DNA from: Planctomycetaceae bacterium
Lineage (GTDB): Bacteria; Planctomycetota; Planctomycetia; Pirellulales; Pirellulaceae
Direction: 5' to 3'
Length of the DNA stretch: 36,295 bases
Assembly: GCA_016795075.1 (NCBI GenBank)
Contig: JAEUIP010000011.1
Location: forward strand, 1-36,295
A program made the position numbers and the translations under genes. This document shows, piece after piece, positions 1-8,662 of this stretch; the first letter of the stretch is position 1; each line of letters begins with the position of its first letter. The notes below the pieces were generated by a model, which ran no database searches, was not told where the DNA came from, and saw only the letters and a program-made list of their open reading frames with translations.

Positions 1-52
1 GTTTGTTGGTTTGAAAAGTTGTTTCCGGTTCCTGTAGCACGAGTTCGCATCC

Positions 53-523
53 ATGGGTAAGATCACTGCCAGTCGCACCAGCCTTCGTCCTGACGCCAAG
101 TTCAACAGCCTGTTGTTGAGCAAGTTCGTCAATTGTTTGATGTACGATGGCAAGAAGTCCGTCGCTCTCAACGTGGTCTACGATGCGCTTGATATCATTG
201 CGACCAAGTTTCCCGATCAAGAAAGCATCGAAGTGTTCACGCAGGCGTTGGAAAACGTCAAGCCACACGTCGAAGTTCGCTCGAAGCGGGTTGGTGGTGC
301 ATCTTATCAAGTGCCGATGCAAGTGAACCGCAACCGGCAGCAATCTTTGGCGATCCGCTGGGTGCTCGAAGCGATTCGCGGCAAAAAAGGTCGCCCGACC
401 GCTGAAAAATTGGCCGAAGAATTGATGGCCGCTTATCGCCGTGAAGGTGCGGCGATGACGAAGCGAGAAAACACGCACCGCATGGCGGATGCCAATAAAG
501 CCTTTGCTCACTTCGCTTGGTAG
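53..523 (+). CDS. rpsG: 30S ribosomal protein S7
   Basis: Primary 16S rRNA-binding protein of the small-subunit head and a translational regulator of the str operon in many bacteria. The 156-residue product has the usual S7 length. It shows the conserved order of the family: an N-terminal [13 protein letters not shown] segment, the [16 protein letters not shown] loop, the [20 protein letters not shown] helix and the C-terminal [20 protein letters not shown]. The ATG start gives a full-length family N-terminus, and no strong Shine-Dalgarno precedes it. rpsL would be expected just outside the left edge. The next gene is not fusA but an oxidoreductase starting 4 nt after the stop, so the classical str order is broken here. 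Confidence 0.98.
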   Translation: MGKITASRTSLRPDAKFNSLLLSKFVNCLMYDGKKSVALNVVYDALDIIATKFPDQESIEVFTQALENVKPHVEVRSKRVGGASYQVPMQVNRNRQQSLAIRWVLEAIRGKKGRPTAEKLAEELMAAYRREGAAMTKRENTHRMADANKAFAHFAW

Positions 524-527
524 GCCA

Positions 528-1472
528 ATGGAACGACGAGTTCTGGGAAAGACAGGAGTTTCTGTCTCGAAGTTGTCGTTTGGGGCCTCGTCTTTGGGCC
601 AAGAATTTCGGAACGTTGATCTAAATCAAGCCATCCAGTGCGTCCATGTGGCGATGGACCATGGCCTAAACTTCATCGATACCTCCCCGTACTACGGTCG
701 TGGACTCAGCGAATGTCTGCTGGGAAAGGTATTGCCCGAGCTCGCGCGGGATTCGTATTATTTGTGCACCAAACTGGGGCGATACGCACCTCAGCATTTC
801 GATTTCTCGGCCCGCCGTGTGTTCGAGAGTATCGATATCAGTCTCGAGCGAATGCGAGTCGACCATCTCGACATGATCGTCTGTCACGATATCGAGTTCG
901 TCGATATTCGCCAGATCATCGAGGAAACGCTCCCGACGCTGCGGAAGATCCAACAGAGTGGCAAGGTTCGTTGGATTGGGATTTCCGGCTATCCCATGAA
1001 GATCTTTCGGGAAGTCTTGTCCCAATCCGATTTGGATTTTGTGCTGTCCTACAACCATTACACGCTACAAAACACCATGTTGGAGGAACTGGTTCCGACG
1101 TTGCAGGAACATGGCGTTGGAATCTTGAATGCGGCCCCATTTAGTGCTCGGTTGTTGGCCGATGCGCCTTTGCCGGTATGGCACAAAGCTCCGCCCAACG
1201 TACGTGAGGTTCGGCAACAAGTGCTGGATTATTGCCGTCAACAGGGCTGGGAACTGGCGAAACTGGCGTTGCAGTTTTCTGTGGCCAATCCGAACTTCGC
1301 CTCCTGTATCGCCGGTTCCGCGGATCCCGTTCGAGTGGCCCAATGGTGTGACTGGGTGAATGAGCCGGTGGATCATGAAGCGATCGCCGAGGTGCGCAGG
1401 CGGTTGGCCCCGATTCATAATTGGTTCTATTGCGAAGGCCGACCCGAGAACAACGACACTCCGGTTTGCTAG
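528..1472 (+). CDS. Aldo/keto reductase, L-galactose dehydrogenase-like
   Basis: NAD(P)-dependent oxidoreductase of the aldo/keto reductase fold, predicted cytoplasmic, 314 residues from the ATG at 528. The catalytic tetrad is visible as Asp51 and Tyr56 (in FIDTSPYYG), Lys82 (in CTKLGRY) and His120 (in VCHDIEF). The segments SECLLGK, FDFSARRVFESID and HDIEF resemble plant L-galactose dehydrogenases and the bacterial L-fucose/D-threo-aldose 1-dehydrogenase group. A sugar 1-dehydrogenase is therefore likelier than a generic reductase, but the substrate is unknown. An in-frame start at 489 would overlap rpsG; 528 is preferred because MERRVLGKTG is the usual family N-terminus. The 4-nt gap to rpsG suggests co-transcription and perhaps translational coupling. 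Confidence 0.88.
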   Translation: MERRVLGKTGVSVSKLSFGASSLGQEFRNVDLNQAIQCVHVAMDHGLNFIDTSPYYGRGLSECLLGKVLPELARDSYYLCTKLGRYAPQHFDFSARRVFESIDISLERMRVDHLDMIVCHDIEFVDIRQIIEETLPTLRKIQQSGKVRWIGISGYPMKIFREVLSQSDLDFVLSYNHYTLQNTMLEELVPTLQEHGVGILNAAPFSARLLADAPLPVWHKAPPNVREVRQQVLDYCRQQGWELAKLALQFSVANPNFASCIAGSADPVRVAQWCDWVNEPVDHEAIAEVRRRLAPIHNWFYCEGRPENNDTPVC

Positions 1473-1492
1473 CATTCTTTCGGGGTTAATTG

Positions 1493-1508
1493 GCCGGCAA
1501 GCGCCGGC
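1493..1508 (+). terminator. GC-rich hairpin after the aldo/keto reductase
   Basis: Two GCCGGC arms separated by the loop AAGC lie 20 nt after the reductase stop codon. No T-run follows, so this is at best a weak terminator or attenuator between the rpsG-reductase unit and the lipoprotein gene. Confidence 0.25.
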
Positions 1509-1612
1509 AATGCCTGTCCGGTTGTATCCAACGAGAAATTGCTCTTTACGCCGAACCGGGTCTTCGGGGACAACGTTTCTGTTCCCTTCTTCGAAGATCA
1601 AGGATGTTTGGT

Positions 1613-2980
1613 ATGCAACAGCTTCATGGTCGGGAGACCTTTGTCTGCGGACGTTATTTGGTTTGGAGCTCGGTTGCGCACATGGTGTGTTGGCCGGGAA
1701 TCCTCGTGGCCGGGTTGGCAGTTCTGGCGAGTTTCGTAGGTTGCCAAAGTTCTGAAGTCAGTGTGGCCGACATGGTGACGTTGGCAGCCAAATTGGAGAA
1801 GACCAAACAAAGTTCGCACATTCAACTGCAGGATGAACTGCGTCGGCTTTCGGCGGATCGCGCGTTGCCGGAGCAAATTGATAGTCGGAGAAACGCGGGC
1901 GTTCTCAATCCCGAGAGTTTTGCGGCTCAAATTCACGAGATTTTGGACGATGCGCAAACTGATCGCATTCTAAAGCGACTGCCGGACTTCTTTCCGAACG
2001 GGCGTCAATCCAGTGTCGCGGTGACGTTGGAAAGTTCCGCCGGCTTCCTGCAGTTCTATCAAACGGCTCATCAGGCGGCTCGCAAAGCCCTGGATGGTCC
2101 GCAAAGTCGATTCGAGTGGTTGGCGGTCGAAGGCTGGTTTGCCGATACCCGGTTCACGGATCGTGCAACCGCATTGTGTGGTTTGGAATTGATTGCCGGT
2201 TTGGATGCTGCCAGTCGCGACGACATCGCCAGCAGCGTGGCGGCGCTCTCGTATTCAGGACGAATTATCCGCTTGTTGGCCGAGGAGGATCACCTCGTAT
2301 CGCGTCTGGCGGCCGTGGACCTGCGCGTGAAGTGGCTGCACTTGATGGATTCGATTGTTCGTCAGCCATCGATTGGGCATGACGACCTCAAGCTGATCTA
2401 CGAGTTGTTGATGCGGCAAATGGCGCAGTGGCCCGACGAGCAAATGGCCTGGATCACGGACCGAGCACTTGGGCTACAGACCTTCGAGCTCGTGCGACAG
2501 GGTCATTACCTTTCCTTGTTGAGCAAAGTGGAAGCAGACGCCTTGGCGGCCGAAGGGATGCACTTGATCAAAGCCCGGGCGGTTCAACGCTATATCGATG
2601 AAGATGAAGTTTTTTATCTGGATGTCATGCGGCGGTTGATTGACTTGCAACGATTTCCGTATTTTGAACGAGCCAAAGTCTTGATCGCGATTGAAGATCA
2701 GCTGGCAACGGCCGAGAAATTGGAGAAGTATCCGCAGTTGTCGGTTGAAATGTTACTCCCGGACACATTGCTCGCGATGCGACGAATTGCGGACGATCGG
2801 GCCCGTTGTGAAGCTTGGTCGTTGGCGCTTGCCGGGGCACTTCGGATCACGCCACCGGAATACGCCACGAATCCCGTGTCTGGTTTTGCGTATCAAGTAT
2901 TAAGCAACGAGTCGACGGTGGAAGTTTTGGGGCTGACCCCCGAACAATGGCCGCAGGCAATTCGCGTGCCGCTACGTTGA
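1613..2980 (+). CDS. Hypothetical lipoprotein
   Basis: 455-residue protein of unrecognised family. A hydrophobic stretch starting MVCWPGILVAGLAVLA is followed by SFVGC, an acceptable lipobox, so the mature protein is probably lipid-anchored at the Cys about 44 residues in. The rest is mostly alpha-helical and charged, with no catalytic motif I recognise. The start at 1613 is chosen because AAGGA lies 8 nt upstream. ATG 1604 and ATG 1682 are alternatives; 1682 would give a more compact signal peptide. The gene ends tail-to-tail with the esterase gene. Function cannot be assigned. Confidence 0.7.
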   Translation: MQQLHGRETFVCGRYLVWSSVAHMVCWPGILVAGLAVLASFVGCQSSEVSVADMVTLAAKLEKTKQSSHIQLQDELRRLSADRALPEQIDSRRNAGVLNPESFAAQIHEILDDAQTDRILKRLPDFFPNGRQSSVAVTLESSAGFLQFYQTAHQAARKALDGPQSRFEWLAVEGWFADTRFTDRATALCGLELIAGLDAASRDDIASSVAALSYSGRIIRLLAEEDHLVSRLAAVDLRVKWLHLMDSIVRQPSIGHDDLKLIYELLMRQMAQWPDEQMAWITDRALGLQTFELVRQGHYLSLLSKVEADALAAEGMHLIKARAVQRYIDEDEVFYLDVMRRLIDLQRFPYFERAKVLIAIEDQLATAEKLEKYPQLSVEMLLPDTLLAMRRIADDRARCEAWSLALAGALRITPPEYATNPVSGFAYQVLSNESTVEVLGLTPEQWPQAIRVPLR

Positions 2981-3022
2981 AACGATAAGCTGCGATGAAC
3001 TTGAAGTGCTGAGTGAGCGGAA

Positions 3023-3065
3023 CCTTGTCGCTGAAAGATTCCCGACTTTCGTCTCCGATACAAGG
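3023..3065. terminator. Nested inverted repeat between convergent genes
   Basis: CCTTGT (3023-3028) pairs with ACAAGG (3060-3065), and inside it GAAAG (3033-3037) pairs with CTTTC (3046-3050). It sits in the 91-nt gap between the stops of the lipoprotein and esterase genes, so a bidirectional terminator is possible. The stems are short and lack a clear U-tract. Confidence 0.25.
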
Positions 3066-3071
3066 CTCGTG

Positions 3072-4700
3072 TCATTTGGTTGATGGGAAAGGTAACGAGT
3101 CCGAGCGAAATGGGCTGGCTGGTAATCCGGCCGCGTTTACCAAGTTGGCGTTGGGAGTATCGTTCCAACAATAGCGAACCGCGATGGGCCGAGCGACGTG
3201 TTCGCTGGTGACGACTATTCGATTGCCTTCCACGACCGCGGTGGCCGGATGAAATACTTGGTCGTCGCCTGCCAATAAGAACTCGCGCAGTGGTTGGCCA
3301 TCGGCCGACTGCAGGCCCTGGTCCGCGTAGAACTCTACGACGATTCGATTCTCTTCCACGCTGGCCGTGCGGAATAATGGTCCGCTGTAGGGTTTTTCTT
3401 CGGCGGGTGACTCGCGATCAGGAACTGGCTCACGCTCCGACAACGGTTGCGTCACATCTTGGATCGCTGTTGCGGTCGTTTCGACGGTTGCGCTACTTTC
3501 GGTGGTGGTTTCTACAGGAAATAGTCGGTTCCCGTGATAGACTTCTGCCAAAGCCCAAGCGCTGAGGCGTCGTCCAACTTCTTGTTTGTGCACGGGATGA
3601 ACATCGTCGGCATTCCCCAAATCTAGGACCACGGCCATTCCGGTTCGAGGAACGGTCTTGCACGTGGTTAGCTGCGCGTCCCATAGTTCGGGTAAGGCGT
3701 GCGTAGAATGGCTTTTGTAGCGATACGGAGCTAATTGAACAAAGAGAAACGGCAACTGGGGTGCGTTCCAATGTTGGCGCCAATCGCGAATCAACGTCGG
3801 GAGTAAGGTTCCGTATTGTGCTCCGCGCCCGACATTGGCTTCGCCTTGATACCAGATAACGCCTTTGATGGGGAATTCGCGAAGCGGAGCAATCATTCCA
3901 TTGTAGAGACTGCCGGGTTGATCTTGTGGTTTGCCGTTTTCACCAACAAGCTTGGCGGTCTCGAGCAACGATTGGAGGTTCGCATCGCTCGTCAACGCAT
4001 TTGTCGACAGCCACGATTCTGCCTTCGTCCCGCCCCAACTGGTGTGGATCAGGCCAATGGGAACTTGTAGTTCCTGTTCCAGCACGCTCCCGAAATGCCA
4101 AGCAACTGCCGAATACTCGGCTGCGGATTCTGCAGTAGACGAAGTCCAGGCCACACTGCCATTGACGTCTTCCAACGGCTGTGGGCTGGCGGTTGGGGGC
4201 ACGGTGAAGAGTCGCAAGTTAGGGCGAGCCGTTTCCGTGGCTCCAATTTCCTCAGGAGGAGTTTTACTGTTTGGCCAAGCCATGTTCGACTGCCCGGCAC
4301 ACAGCCAAATGTCGCCTACCAAGACATCGCGAATGACGACTTTTGAGGTCTTCCCCGTCAGAGTCAATTCGTAGGGGCCGCCCACAGGTGGAGGCGCAAA
4401 TTTCAAACTAAATTTGCCTTCGGCATCGCAAACGGTTTTTATTTCGCGGGTTTCAATTGCCGTCCCGGTAATCACCAGCAATAACGGTTCGTCTGGTTCA
4501 GCGGTTCCAACCAGATGGACATCTGCCTGACGCTGCAGCACCATCGAGTCGCAGAAGAATTTTGGCAGCCGGATATCACCCTGCACGGCGACGGGGGCTC
4601 CCACCATCAAGCACACCCAGAACGCCAAAGCGAATATCACCCGAGTGGGGGAAGTCCGCTGTCTTGGCAACAACGAAACATGGGCAGGAGTTCTGGGCAT
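3072..4700 (-). CDS. Sialate O-acetylesterase-type secreted esterase
   Basis: Predicted exported SGNH-type carbohydrate acetylesterase of the SASA family, which removes acetyl groups from sialic acids or other acetylated sugars. From the ATG at 4700 (542 residues) there is a signal peptide ([21 protein letters not shown]). The nucleophile motif GQSNM lies near residues 136-140, followed by [12 protein letters not shown], the WYQGEAN block and DDVHPVHK near 363-371, which supplies the Asp/His of the triad. A Shine-Dalgarno AAGG lies 6 nt before this ATG; a TTG at 4706 is the only longer alternative. A Glu/Thr/Ser-rich insertion (about 395-435) splits the C-terminal beta domain. Planctomycetes typically use such enzymes on complex polysaccharides, but nothing here fixes the substrate. 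Confidence 0.88.
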   Translation of the reverse strand: MPRTPAHVSLLPRQRTSPTRVIFALAFWVCLMVGAPVAVQGDIRLPKFFCDSMVLQRQADVHLVGTAEPDEPLLLVITGTAIETREIKTVCDAEGKFSLKFAPPPVGGPYELTLTGKTSKVVIRDVLVGDIWLCAGQSNMAWPNSKTPPEEIGATETARPNLRLFTVPPTASPQPLEDVNGSVAWTSSTAESAAEYSAVAWHFGSVLEQELQVPIGLIHTSWGGTKAESWLSTNALTSDANLQSLLETAKLVGENGKPQDQPGSLYNGMIAPLREFPIKGVIWYQGEANVGRGAQYGTLLPTLIRDWRQHWNAPQLPFLFVQLAPYRYKSHSTHALPELWDAQLTTCKTVPRTGMAVVLDLGNADDVHPVHKQEVGRRLSAWALAEVYHGNRLFPVETTTESSATVETTATAIQDVTQPLSEREPVPDRESPAEEKPYSGPLFRTASVEENRIVVEFYADQGLQSADGQPLREFLLAGDDQVFHPATAVVEGNRIVVTSEHVARPIAVRYCWNDTPNANLVNAAGLPASPFRSDSLPFPSTK

Positions 4701-4806
4701 GGGCAACCTTCTGAGTATTGGGTAGCCAAACGAGTCAGCCTGTCGCGTCGCGGGGTGGCTACTCGGTTTCCGGCATTGGGAGGCAAACCCCGTTGCCTCA
4801 CCGCTT

Positions 4807-4907
4807 AGGCTTTGTCTTAAGAGGGGTCTGATCCTCTCCGTTCGTATCTATTTGTCCGTGATTTTGTCCGCCCACTAAAGGGTCAGACCCCTGTTAGGAC
4901 AAATCCT
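4807..4907. repeat. ~101-bp imperfect palindromic element, copy 1
   Basis: The ends are near-perfect inverted repeats of about 30 bp: the left arm begins AGGCTTTGTCTTAAGAGGGG and the right arm reads, in reverse complement, AGGATTTGTCCTAACAGGGG. The same sequence occurs in opposite orientation at 6821-6922. Aligned that way, the first 34 positions match at 29, and the centres share TTTTGTCCG-type words. No reading frame is evident. It lies between the start of the esterase gene and the end of queC. It is best described as a REP/MITE-like element that could fold as a long hairpin in RNA and act as a terminator for queC. Confidence 0.8.
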
Positions 4908-4943
4908 AGTATAGCTCAAACGCAACGGCTTCGCGACCATCGT

Positions 4944-5798
4944 TCAGCCGCCCTGGGATTCAAAGGCCTTTTGAGAGGCTCGGGCGAATTCAACGACTTT
5001 TTCCCAGGGTTCGCGATAGGTGATTGGATCCACGAGACCTAATTCGGCGAACGCCAGAATTCTCTCGACGTCCGAGCCGGTTCGGCCATCGGCGCGACCT
5101 TCGGCGTCCGGTTGATAACTCGTCCAGGTATTGCGAAACACCGTTTCAAAGTTCAAGCCCAACGTGTTGCAGGAGAACATGGCCTGTTGCAATATTTTGG
5201 TTTTGTCCGAATTCAGGTACGGTAGAAATAGCTCCACCAAATGACTGTCCCAATTGCCAAGTTCGAACGCGCGCATGAGAGCCGAATAAAAATCAGGACG
5301 ACAATCGGGATAGATGGCGTGATCCCCGCTGTGCACACCCAACGCGAATTTAACGGGCGTTTGCAGGCGCGTGGCTACTGACAAAGCGTACCCATAAGCA
5401 ATTGAGGCAAAAATGGCATTGCGATTGGGGACCACCGTTTGCTTCATGTTCGCTTGCGCATAAAAACCGTGCGGTACATCCCAGTCTCGATTGGTCAGGG
5501 CCGAATGAAAGACCTCACCCAATCCGGAGACATCGAGAACTTGATGACCGACCACGTAGCCCTGTTGTTGCAGGTATTTCAAGTTGTCTGCCAGTCGTTC
5601 CAACTCGATCCGATGCTTTTGCCCATAGTCGAAGCTGATGGCTTGAACTGCGTGGCCACTCGCCAGCAAATGCAACAGCAGGCTGGTGGAGTCCATGCCA
5701 CCACTTAGACAAAGGACCGCTGGTCGTTGCTGTCCGTCGGCATTGGGTACGTCAGCAATCCCACGGGTGGAAGCAGGAGCAGGATCAGATGGATTCAT
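4944..5798 (-). CDS. queC: 7-cyano-7-deazaguanine synthase QueC, lacking zinc-site cysteines
   Basis: ATP-dependent PP-loop enzyme that turns 7-carboxy-7-deazaguanine into preQ0 for queuosine. The 284-residue protein has the SGGMDS P-loop (32-37), SFDYGQKHRIEL (55-66), VVPNRN (122-127) and GVHSGDHAIYPDCRPDF (154-170), all family hallmarks. The C-terminal zinc-ligand region normally reads about TxSCY followed by CGxCxxC. Here it is NTWTSYQPDAEGRADGRTGS (223-242), with no cysteine at all, although the flanking AFxxLGxxDPxxY is kept. The start lies 3 nt after the rlmK stop, so the two genes form an operon. No queD, queE or queF is visible nearby. A divergent QueC-like activity cannot be excluded. 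Confidence 0.88.
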   Translation of the reverse strand: MNPSDPAPASTRGIADVPNADGQQRPAVLCLSGGMDSTSLLLHLLASGHAVQAISFDYGQKHRIELERLADNLKYLQQQGYVVGHQVLDVSGLGEVFHSALTNRDWDVPHGFYAQANMKQTVVPNRNAIFASIAYGYALSVATRLQTPVKFALGVHSGDHAIYPDCRPDFYSALMRAFELGNWDSHLVELFLPYLNSDKTKILQQAMFSCNTLGLNFETVFRNTWTSYQPDAEGRADGRTGSDVERILAFAELGLVDPITYREPWEKVVEFARASQKAFESQGG

Positions 5799-5801
5799 GG
5801 A

Positions 5802-6812
5802 TTAGGGTTTCTTGATGACAAAGCACCAGCGCTGCAGGCGGCCTTGAAAGTCGAACGGAATGGTTTGGTTGGTGATGTCCTTGACGAAATCTGCTTCAAT
5901 TGCCGAACGCTCGATGCGAAATTTTCGGCAATTGGTACTGAAGTACAAGAGGCCACCGGAAGTTAGTGTTCGCAAGGTCTGATTGATCAACCAAGGATGA
6001 TCTCGCTGAATGTCCAAGTTGCCGTCCATGGCTTTGCTGTTGCTAAAGGTCGGCGGGTCTAAAATGACCAAGTCGAAACTGGCGGGTGTGACGTCTTGCA
6101 AGTATTGCAACACATCCGCGCGGCAAAATTGGTGACGCTCGGCATCGAACAATCGATTCAAGGCCAAGTTCCGCTGCGCCCAGTTCAAATAGGTATTCGA
6201 CAAATCTACCGAAACGATGCTTTTCGCGCCACCGTCGGCGGCGTAGACCGAGAAAGCGCCGGTGTAACAGAACAAGTTGAGCACGCGTTTGTCCCGAGCC
6301 AATTCACGAAATTTTTCGCGTGTTGTCCGATGGTCGAGAAAAAGTCCCGTGTCCAAATAGTCGGTCAAGTTGACATAAAACCGCAAACCGCCCTCGCGAA
6401 CGATCAAGAGTTGTTTGTCTTCCGCCAACTTTTGATACTGTTGTGTCGGATCACTTTTTGTCCGACGTTCCCGGACATGCATGAACTCGGTGGGAACCTC
6501 CAGCGTTTGCGAAATCGCGTTGAGGCACGTTGCCAAATCCGCATTTCGACTTCCCGGCTCGACCGTTCCTGGTCCCGACTCGCTTGGCGCACCCACGTGG
6601 GTTCGCGGAGCGCTCCCCGACGACTCGGCCGGTCGCAGGTAATGCGAGACCAACAATTGGTCGGCATAGCGATCAATCGTAAAGGGAAACTCGGGCAAAT
6701 CCCGATCGTAAACGCGAAAACAGTCGAGTTCTTGCCGCCGAGCCAACTTTCGACAATGGCGATCGTTTTTTTGCAAACGGCTGACGAACTGCGGTAACAT
6801 CGGATCGGTCAT
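5802..6812 (-). CDS. rlmK: 23S rRNA guanine-N7 methyltransferase, RlmK-like
   Basis: Class I SAM-dependent methyltransferase of 336 residues that resembles the C-terminal (RlmK) half of E. coli RlmKL, which makes m7G2069 in 23S rRNA. Matching blocks are CFRVYDRDLPEFPFTIDRYAD (31-51), FYVNLTDYLDTGLFLDHR (145-162), the SAM motif NLFCYTGAFSVYAA (179-192), SVDLSNTYLNWAQRN (201-215) and the catalytic DPPTFSNSK (252-260). It is a stand-alone enzyme: no RlmL/THUMP half is present. A variable Ser/Gly/Pro-rich stretch (62-90) may be a linker. The gene pairs with queC, so both cistrons serve RNA modification. Its start codon lies only 8 nt from repeat copy 2, with no Shine-Dalgarno, so the element probably lies in its leader or promoter. 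Confidence 0.85.
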   Translation of the reverse strand: MTDPMLPQFVSRLQKNDRHCRKLARRQELDCFRVYDRDLPEFPFTIDRYADQLLVSHYLRPAESSGSAPRTHVGAPSESGPGTVEPGSRNADLATCLNAISQTLEVPTEFMHVRERRTKSDPTQQYQKLAEDKQLLIVREGGLRFYVNLTDYLDTGLFLDHRTTREKFRELARDKRVLNLFCYTGAFSVYAADGGAKSIVSVDLSNTYLNWAQRNLALNRLFDAERHQFCRADVLQYLQDVTPASFDLVILDPPTFSNSKAMDGNLDIQRDHPWLINQTLRTLTSGGLLYFSTNCRKFRIERSAIEADFVKDITNQTIPFDFQGRLQRWCFVIKKP

Positions 6813-6820
6813 GTTGGGCT

Positions 6821-6922
6821 AGGCTCTGTCCCAAAAGGGGGCTGACCCTTTGGAGGGCATGAAATAGTTTCGGACAAAAAGGCATGACCGGAGAGGGTCA
6901 GACCCTTTTTGGGACAAAGCCT
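6821..6922. repeat. ~102-bp imperfect palindromic element, copy 2
   Basis: Inverted relative to copy 1 and almost the same length. The left arm starts AGGCTCTGTCCCAAAAGGGG and the right arm ends TTTTTGGGACAAAGCCT. The arms pair over roughly 30 bp with a few mismatches. It sits in the divergent region between rlmK (-) and the propeller gene (+), 8 nt upstream of the rlmK start. Neither copy shows an obvious long target duplication, but both are bordered by T or CT on the left and AG or TTAG on the right. Confidence 0.8.
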
Positions 6923-7057
6923 TTAGAGTGGGCTTTTGAAAATGGGTCGCTCGCCCTCGCCAGTGATGAACTATAGCTTTTCCTCGAAACGTTTGTCAAA
7001 CTATGGGGTTGATGGATGGTTGGACGATTTTTGTTGGGGTTTGCTTGGGAGTTGCTC

Positions 7058-8662
7058 ATGTTATCAAGACTATATTCTGCGATGAACCGTGGCTTGGTCC
7101 TTGGGGCGCGCTTCGCACCGGCCGCTGCATTGGTTGGCGCGGTGCTATTGGCGGGTTCTGATCTGTGGGCACAAGCGGACGACTTCGCGACGAAAGTCCA
7201 GCAAAACTGGCACCAGTGGCGTGGGCCCAATGGCGATGGCAGTGCTCCCAACTCCAATCCACCAACCGAGTGGAACGAAACGAAAAACATGAAATGGAAG
7301 GTGGAATTGCCGGGCAAAGGCAGTGGCACGCCGGTCATTTGGGAAGATCGAATCTATTTGATGAGCGCTATCGAAATGGAGTCGGCGACCCCCGCAGTCG
7401 AAACACCGGCAGAAGACTCCCCTAAATTAGGTAGCGATCGACCGCGCGGCAGCACCGAGTCCAACTCGGACCAGTCCCGAGACACGCCACCTCGGCCAAG
7501 AACCAGCGAGATTCGCGGCACGGACGGGACCGAACGTCCCTCAGGAAATGAACGTGCTCGTGGTGAAACGGGTGGGGCGAATCAAGAACGTACGCAAGAA
7601 GGCCAAGAGCAAGGTCGCGAGGGACGGCGACAAGGTCGCGGAGGCCGTGGTGAACAACGCCCAGCCACCAAGCACCAGTTCATCGTGTTGTGTTTGGACC
7701 GCGAGTCCGGCAAAGAAATTTGGCGTAAGACCATGATCGAAGCGGTCCCGCACGAGGCAGGTCACGGGACCAATACGTTTGCCTCGGCATCTTTAGTCGT
7801 TGATGGCCAAAGGATTTACGCTCACTTTGGCTCCCGAGGATTTTATTGTTTGGATATGCAGGGTGAGGTTCTTTGGGAGAAGGATCTCGGGCTCATGCGG
7901 ACCCGCAATGGTTTTGGTGAAGGCGGATCACCCAGTGTTTACGGCGATACCGTCGTCATCCCCTGGGATCACGAAGGTGATTCCATGATGGTGGCCTTGG
8001 ATGCCAAGACCGGAGAGGAAAAATGGAAGGTCGAACGAGACGAACGAACAACGTGGTCGACGCCTCTGATCACCCCGTTTGGCGACAAAGTTCAGGTGGT
8101 TGCCAATGGTTCGGTGGTACGCAGTTACGATTTAGCGACGGGGCAATTGATTTGGGAATGCGGAGGGCAAGTTGGAAATCCGATTCCTTCGCCCGTTCGT
8201 TATGAAGACCAAGTGGTCTGCATGACCGGTTATCAAGGCTATGCAATCGTTTCGATGTCCCTGGATTCTCAAGGAGATATCACAAAGACCAGCAAAGTGG
8301 CTTGGAGCGGAGGTGGCGCTGCCCCTTATGTTCCTTCTCCTGTACTTTACGAGGGTCAATTGTATTTCGTCAAATCCAACAATCCCGTGATGGTCATCCG
8401 CAACGTAAAGACAGGTGAGGTGGTGTTGGATGAAACTCGGTTGCCACAAATGCGAGCCATTTATGCTTCGCCCGTTGCGGCCGGTGGCAAGATTTACTTC
8501 TGTTCGCGGGAAGGCGTGGTCGTCGTCATCAAACATGGGGACTCGGGCGAAGTCTTGGCCATCAATGAAATGGGCGAAACCATCGATGCCTCACCCGCGA
8601 TCGTCGGTGACCAATTGTTTATCCGAGGCGACAAGCACCTCTTTTGTATTGCCGCGCCCTAG
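7058..8662 (+). CDS. Secreted PQQ-like beta-propeller protein with disordered insert
   Basis: Predicted exported eight-bladed quinoprotein-type propeller of 534 residues. A signal peptide (ALVGAVLLAGSDLWAQA, about 24-40) precedes the WHQWRGPNGDGS motif common in planctomycete propellers of this type. Repeated blade motifs of the form LDxxTGExxWK follow (LDRESGKEIWRK, LDAKTGEEKWKV, YDLATGQLIWEC, RNVKTGEVVLDE). Residues about 108-204 form an Arg/Gly/Glu/Gln/Ser-rich, probably disordered insert between the first strands. GGGAG 6 nt before the ATG at 7058 supports this start; ATG 7016 would add 14 residues. No PQQ ligand residues can be confirmed, so a structural or binding role is as likely as dehydrogenase activity. 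The stop codon lies in the left end of the element at 8659-8800. Confidence 0.85.
   Translation: MLSRLYSAMNRGLVLGARFAPAAALVGAVLLAGSDLWAQADDFATKVQQNWHQWRGPNGDGSAPNSNPPTEWNETKNMKWKVELPGKGSGTPVIWEDRIYLMSAIEMESATPAVETPAEDSPKLGSDRPRGSTESNSDQSRDTPPRPRTSEIRGTDGTERPSGNERARGETGGANQERTQEGQEQGREGRRQGRGGRGEQRPATKHQFIVLCLDRESGKEIWRKTMIEAVPHEAGHGTNTFASASLVVDGQRIYAHFGSRGFYCLDMQGEVLWEKDLGLMRTRNGFGEGGSPSVYGDTVVIPWDHEGDSMMVALDAKTGEEKWKVERDERTTWSTPLITPFGDKVQVVANGSVVRSYDLATGQLIWECGGQVGNPIPSPVRYEDQVVCMTGYQGYAIVSMSLDSQGDITKTSKVAWSGGGAAPYVPSPVLYEGQLYFVKSNNPVMVIRNVKTGEVVLDETRLPQMRAIYASPVAAGGKIYFCSREGVVVVIKHGDSGEVLAINEMGETIDASPAIVGDQLFIRGDKHLFCIAAP

Noticed and set aside
6096..6797. 233-codon plus-strand frame
   Set aside because: Antisense to the rlmK-like gene, which has clear methyltransferase motifs; no recognisable domain in the shadow frame.
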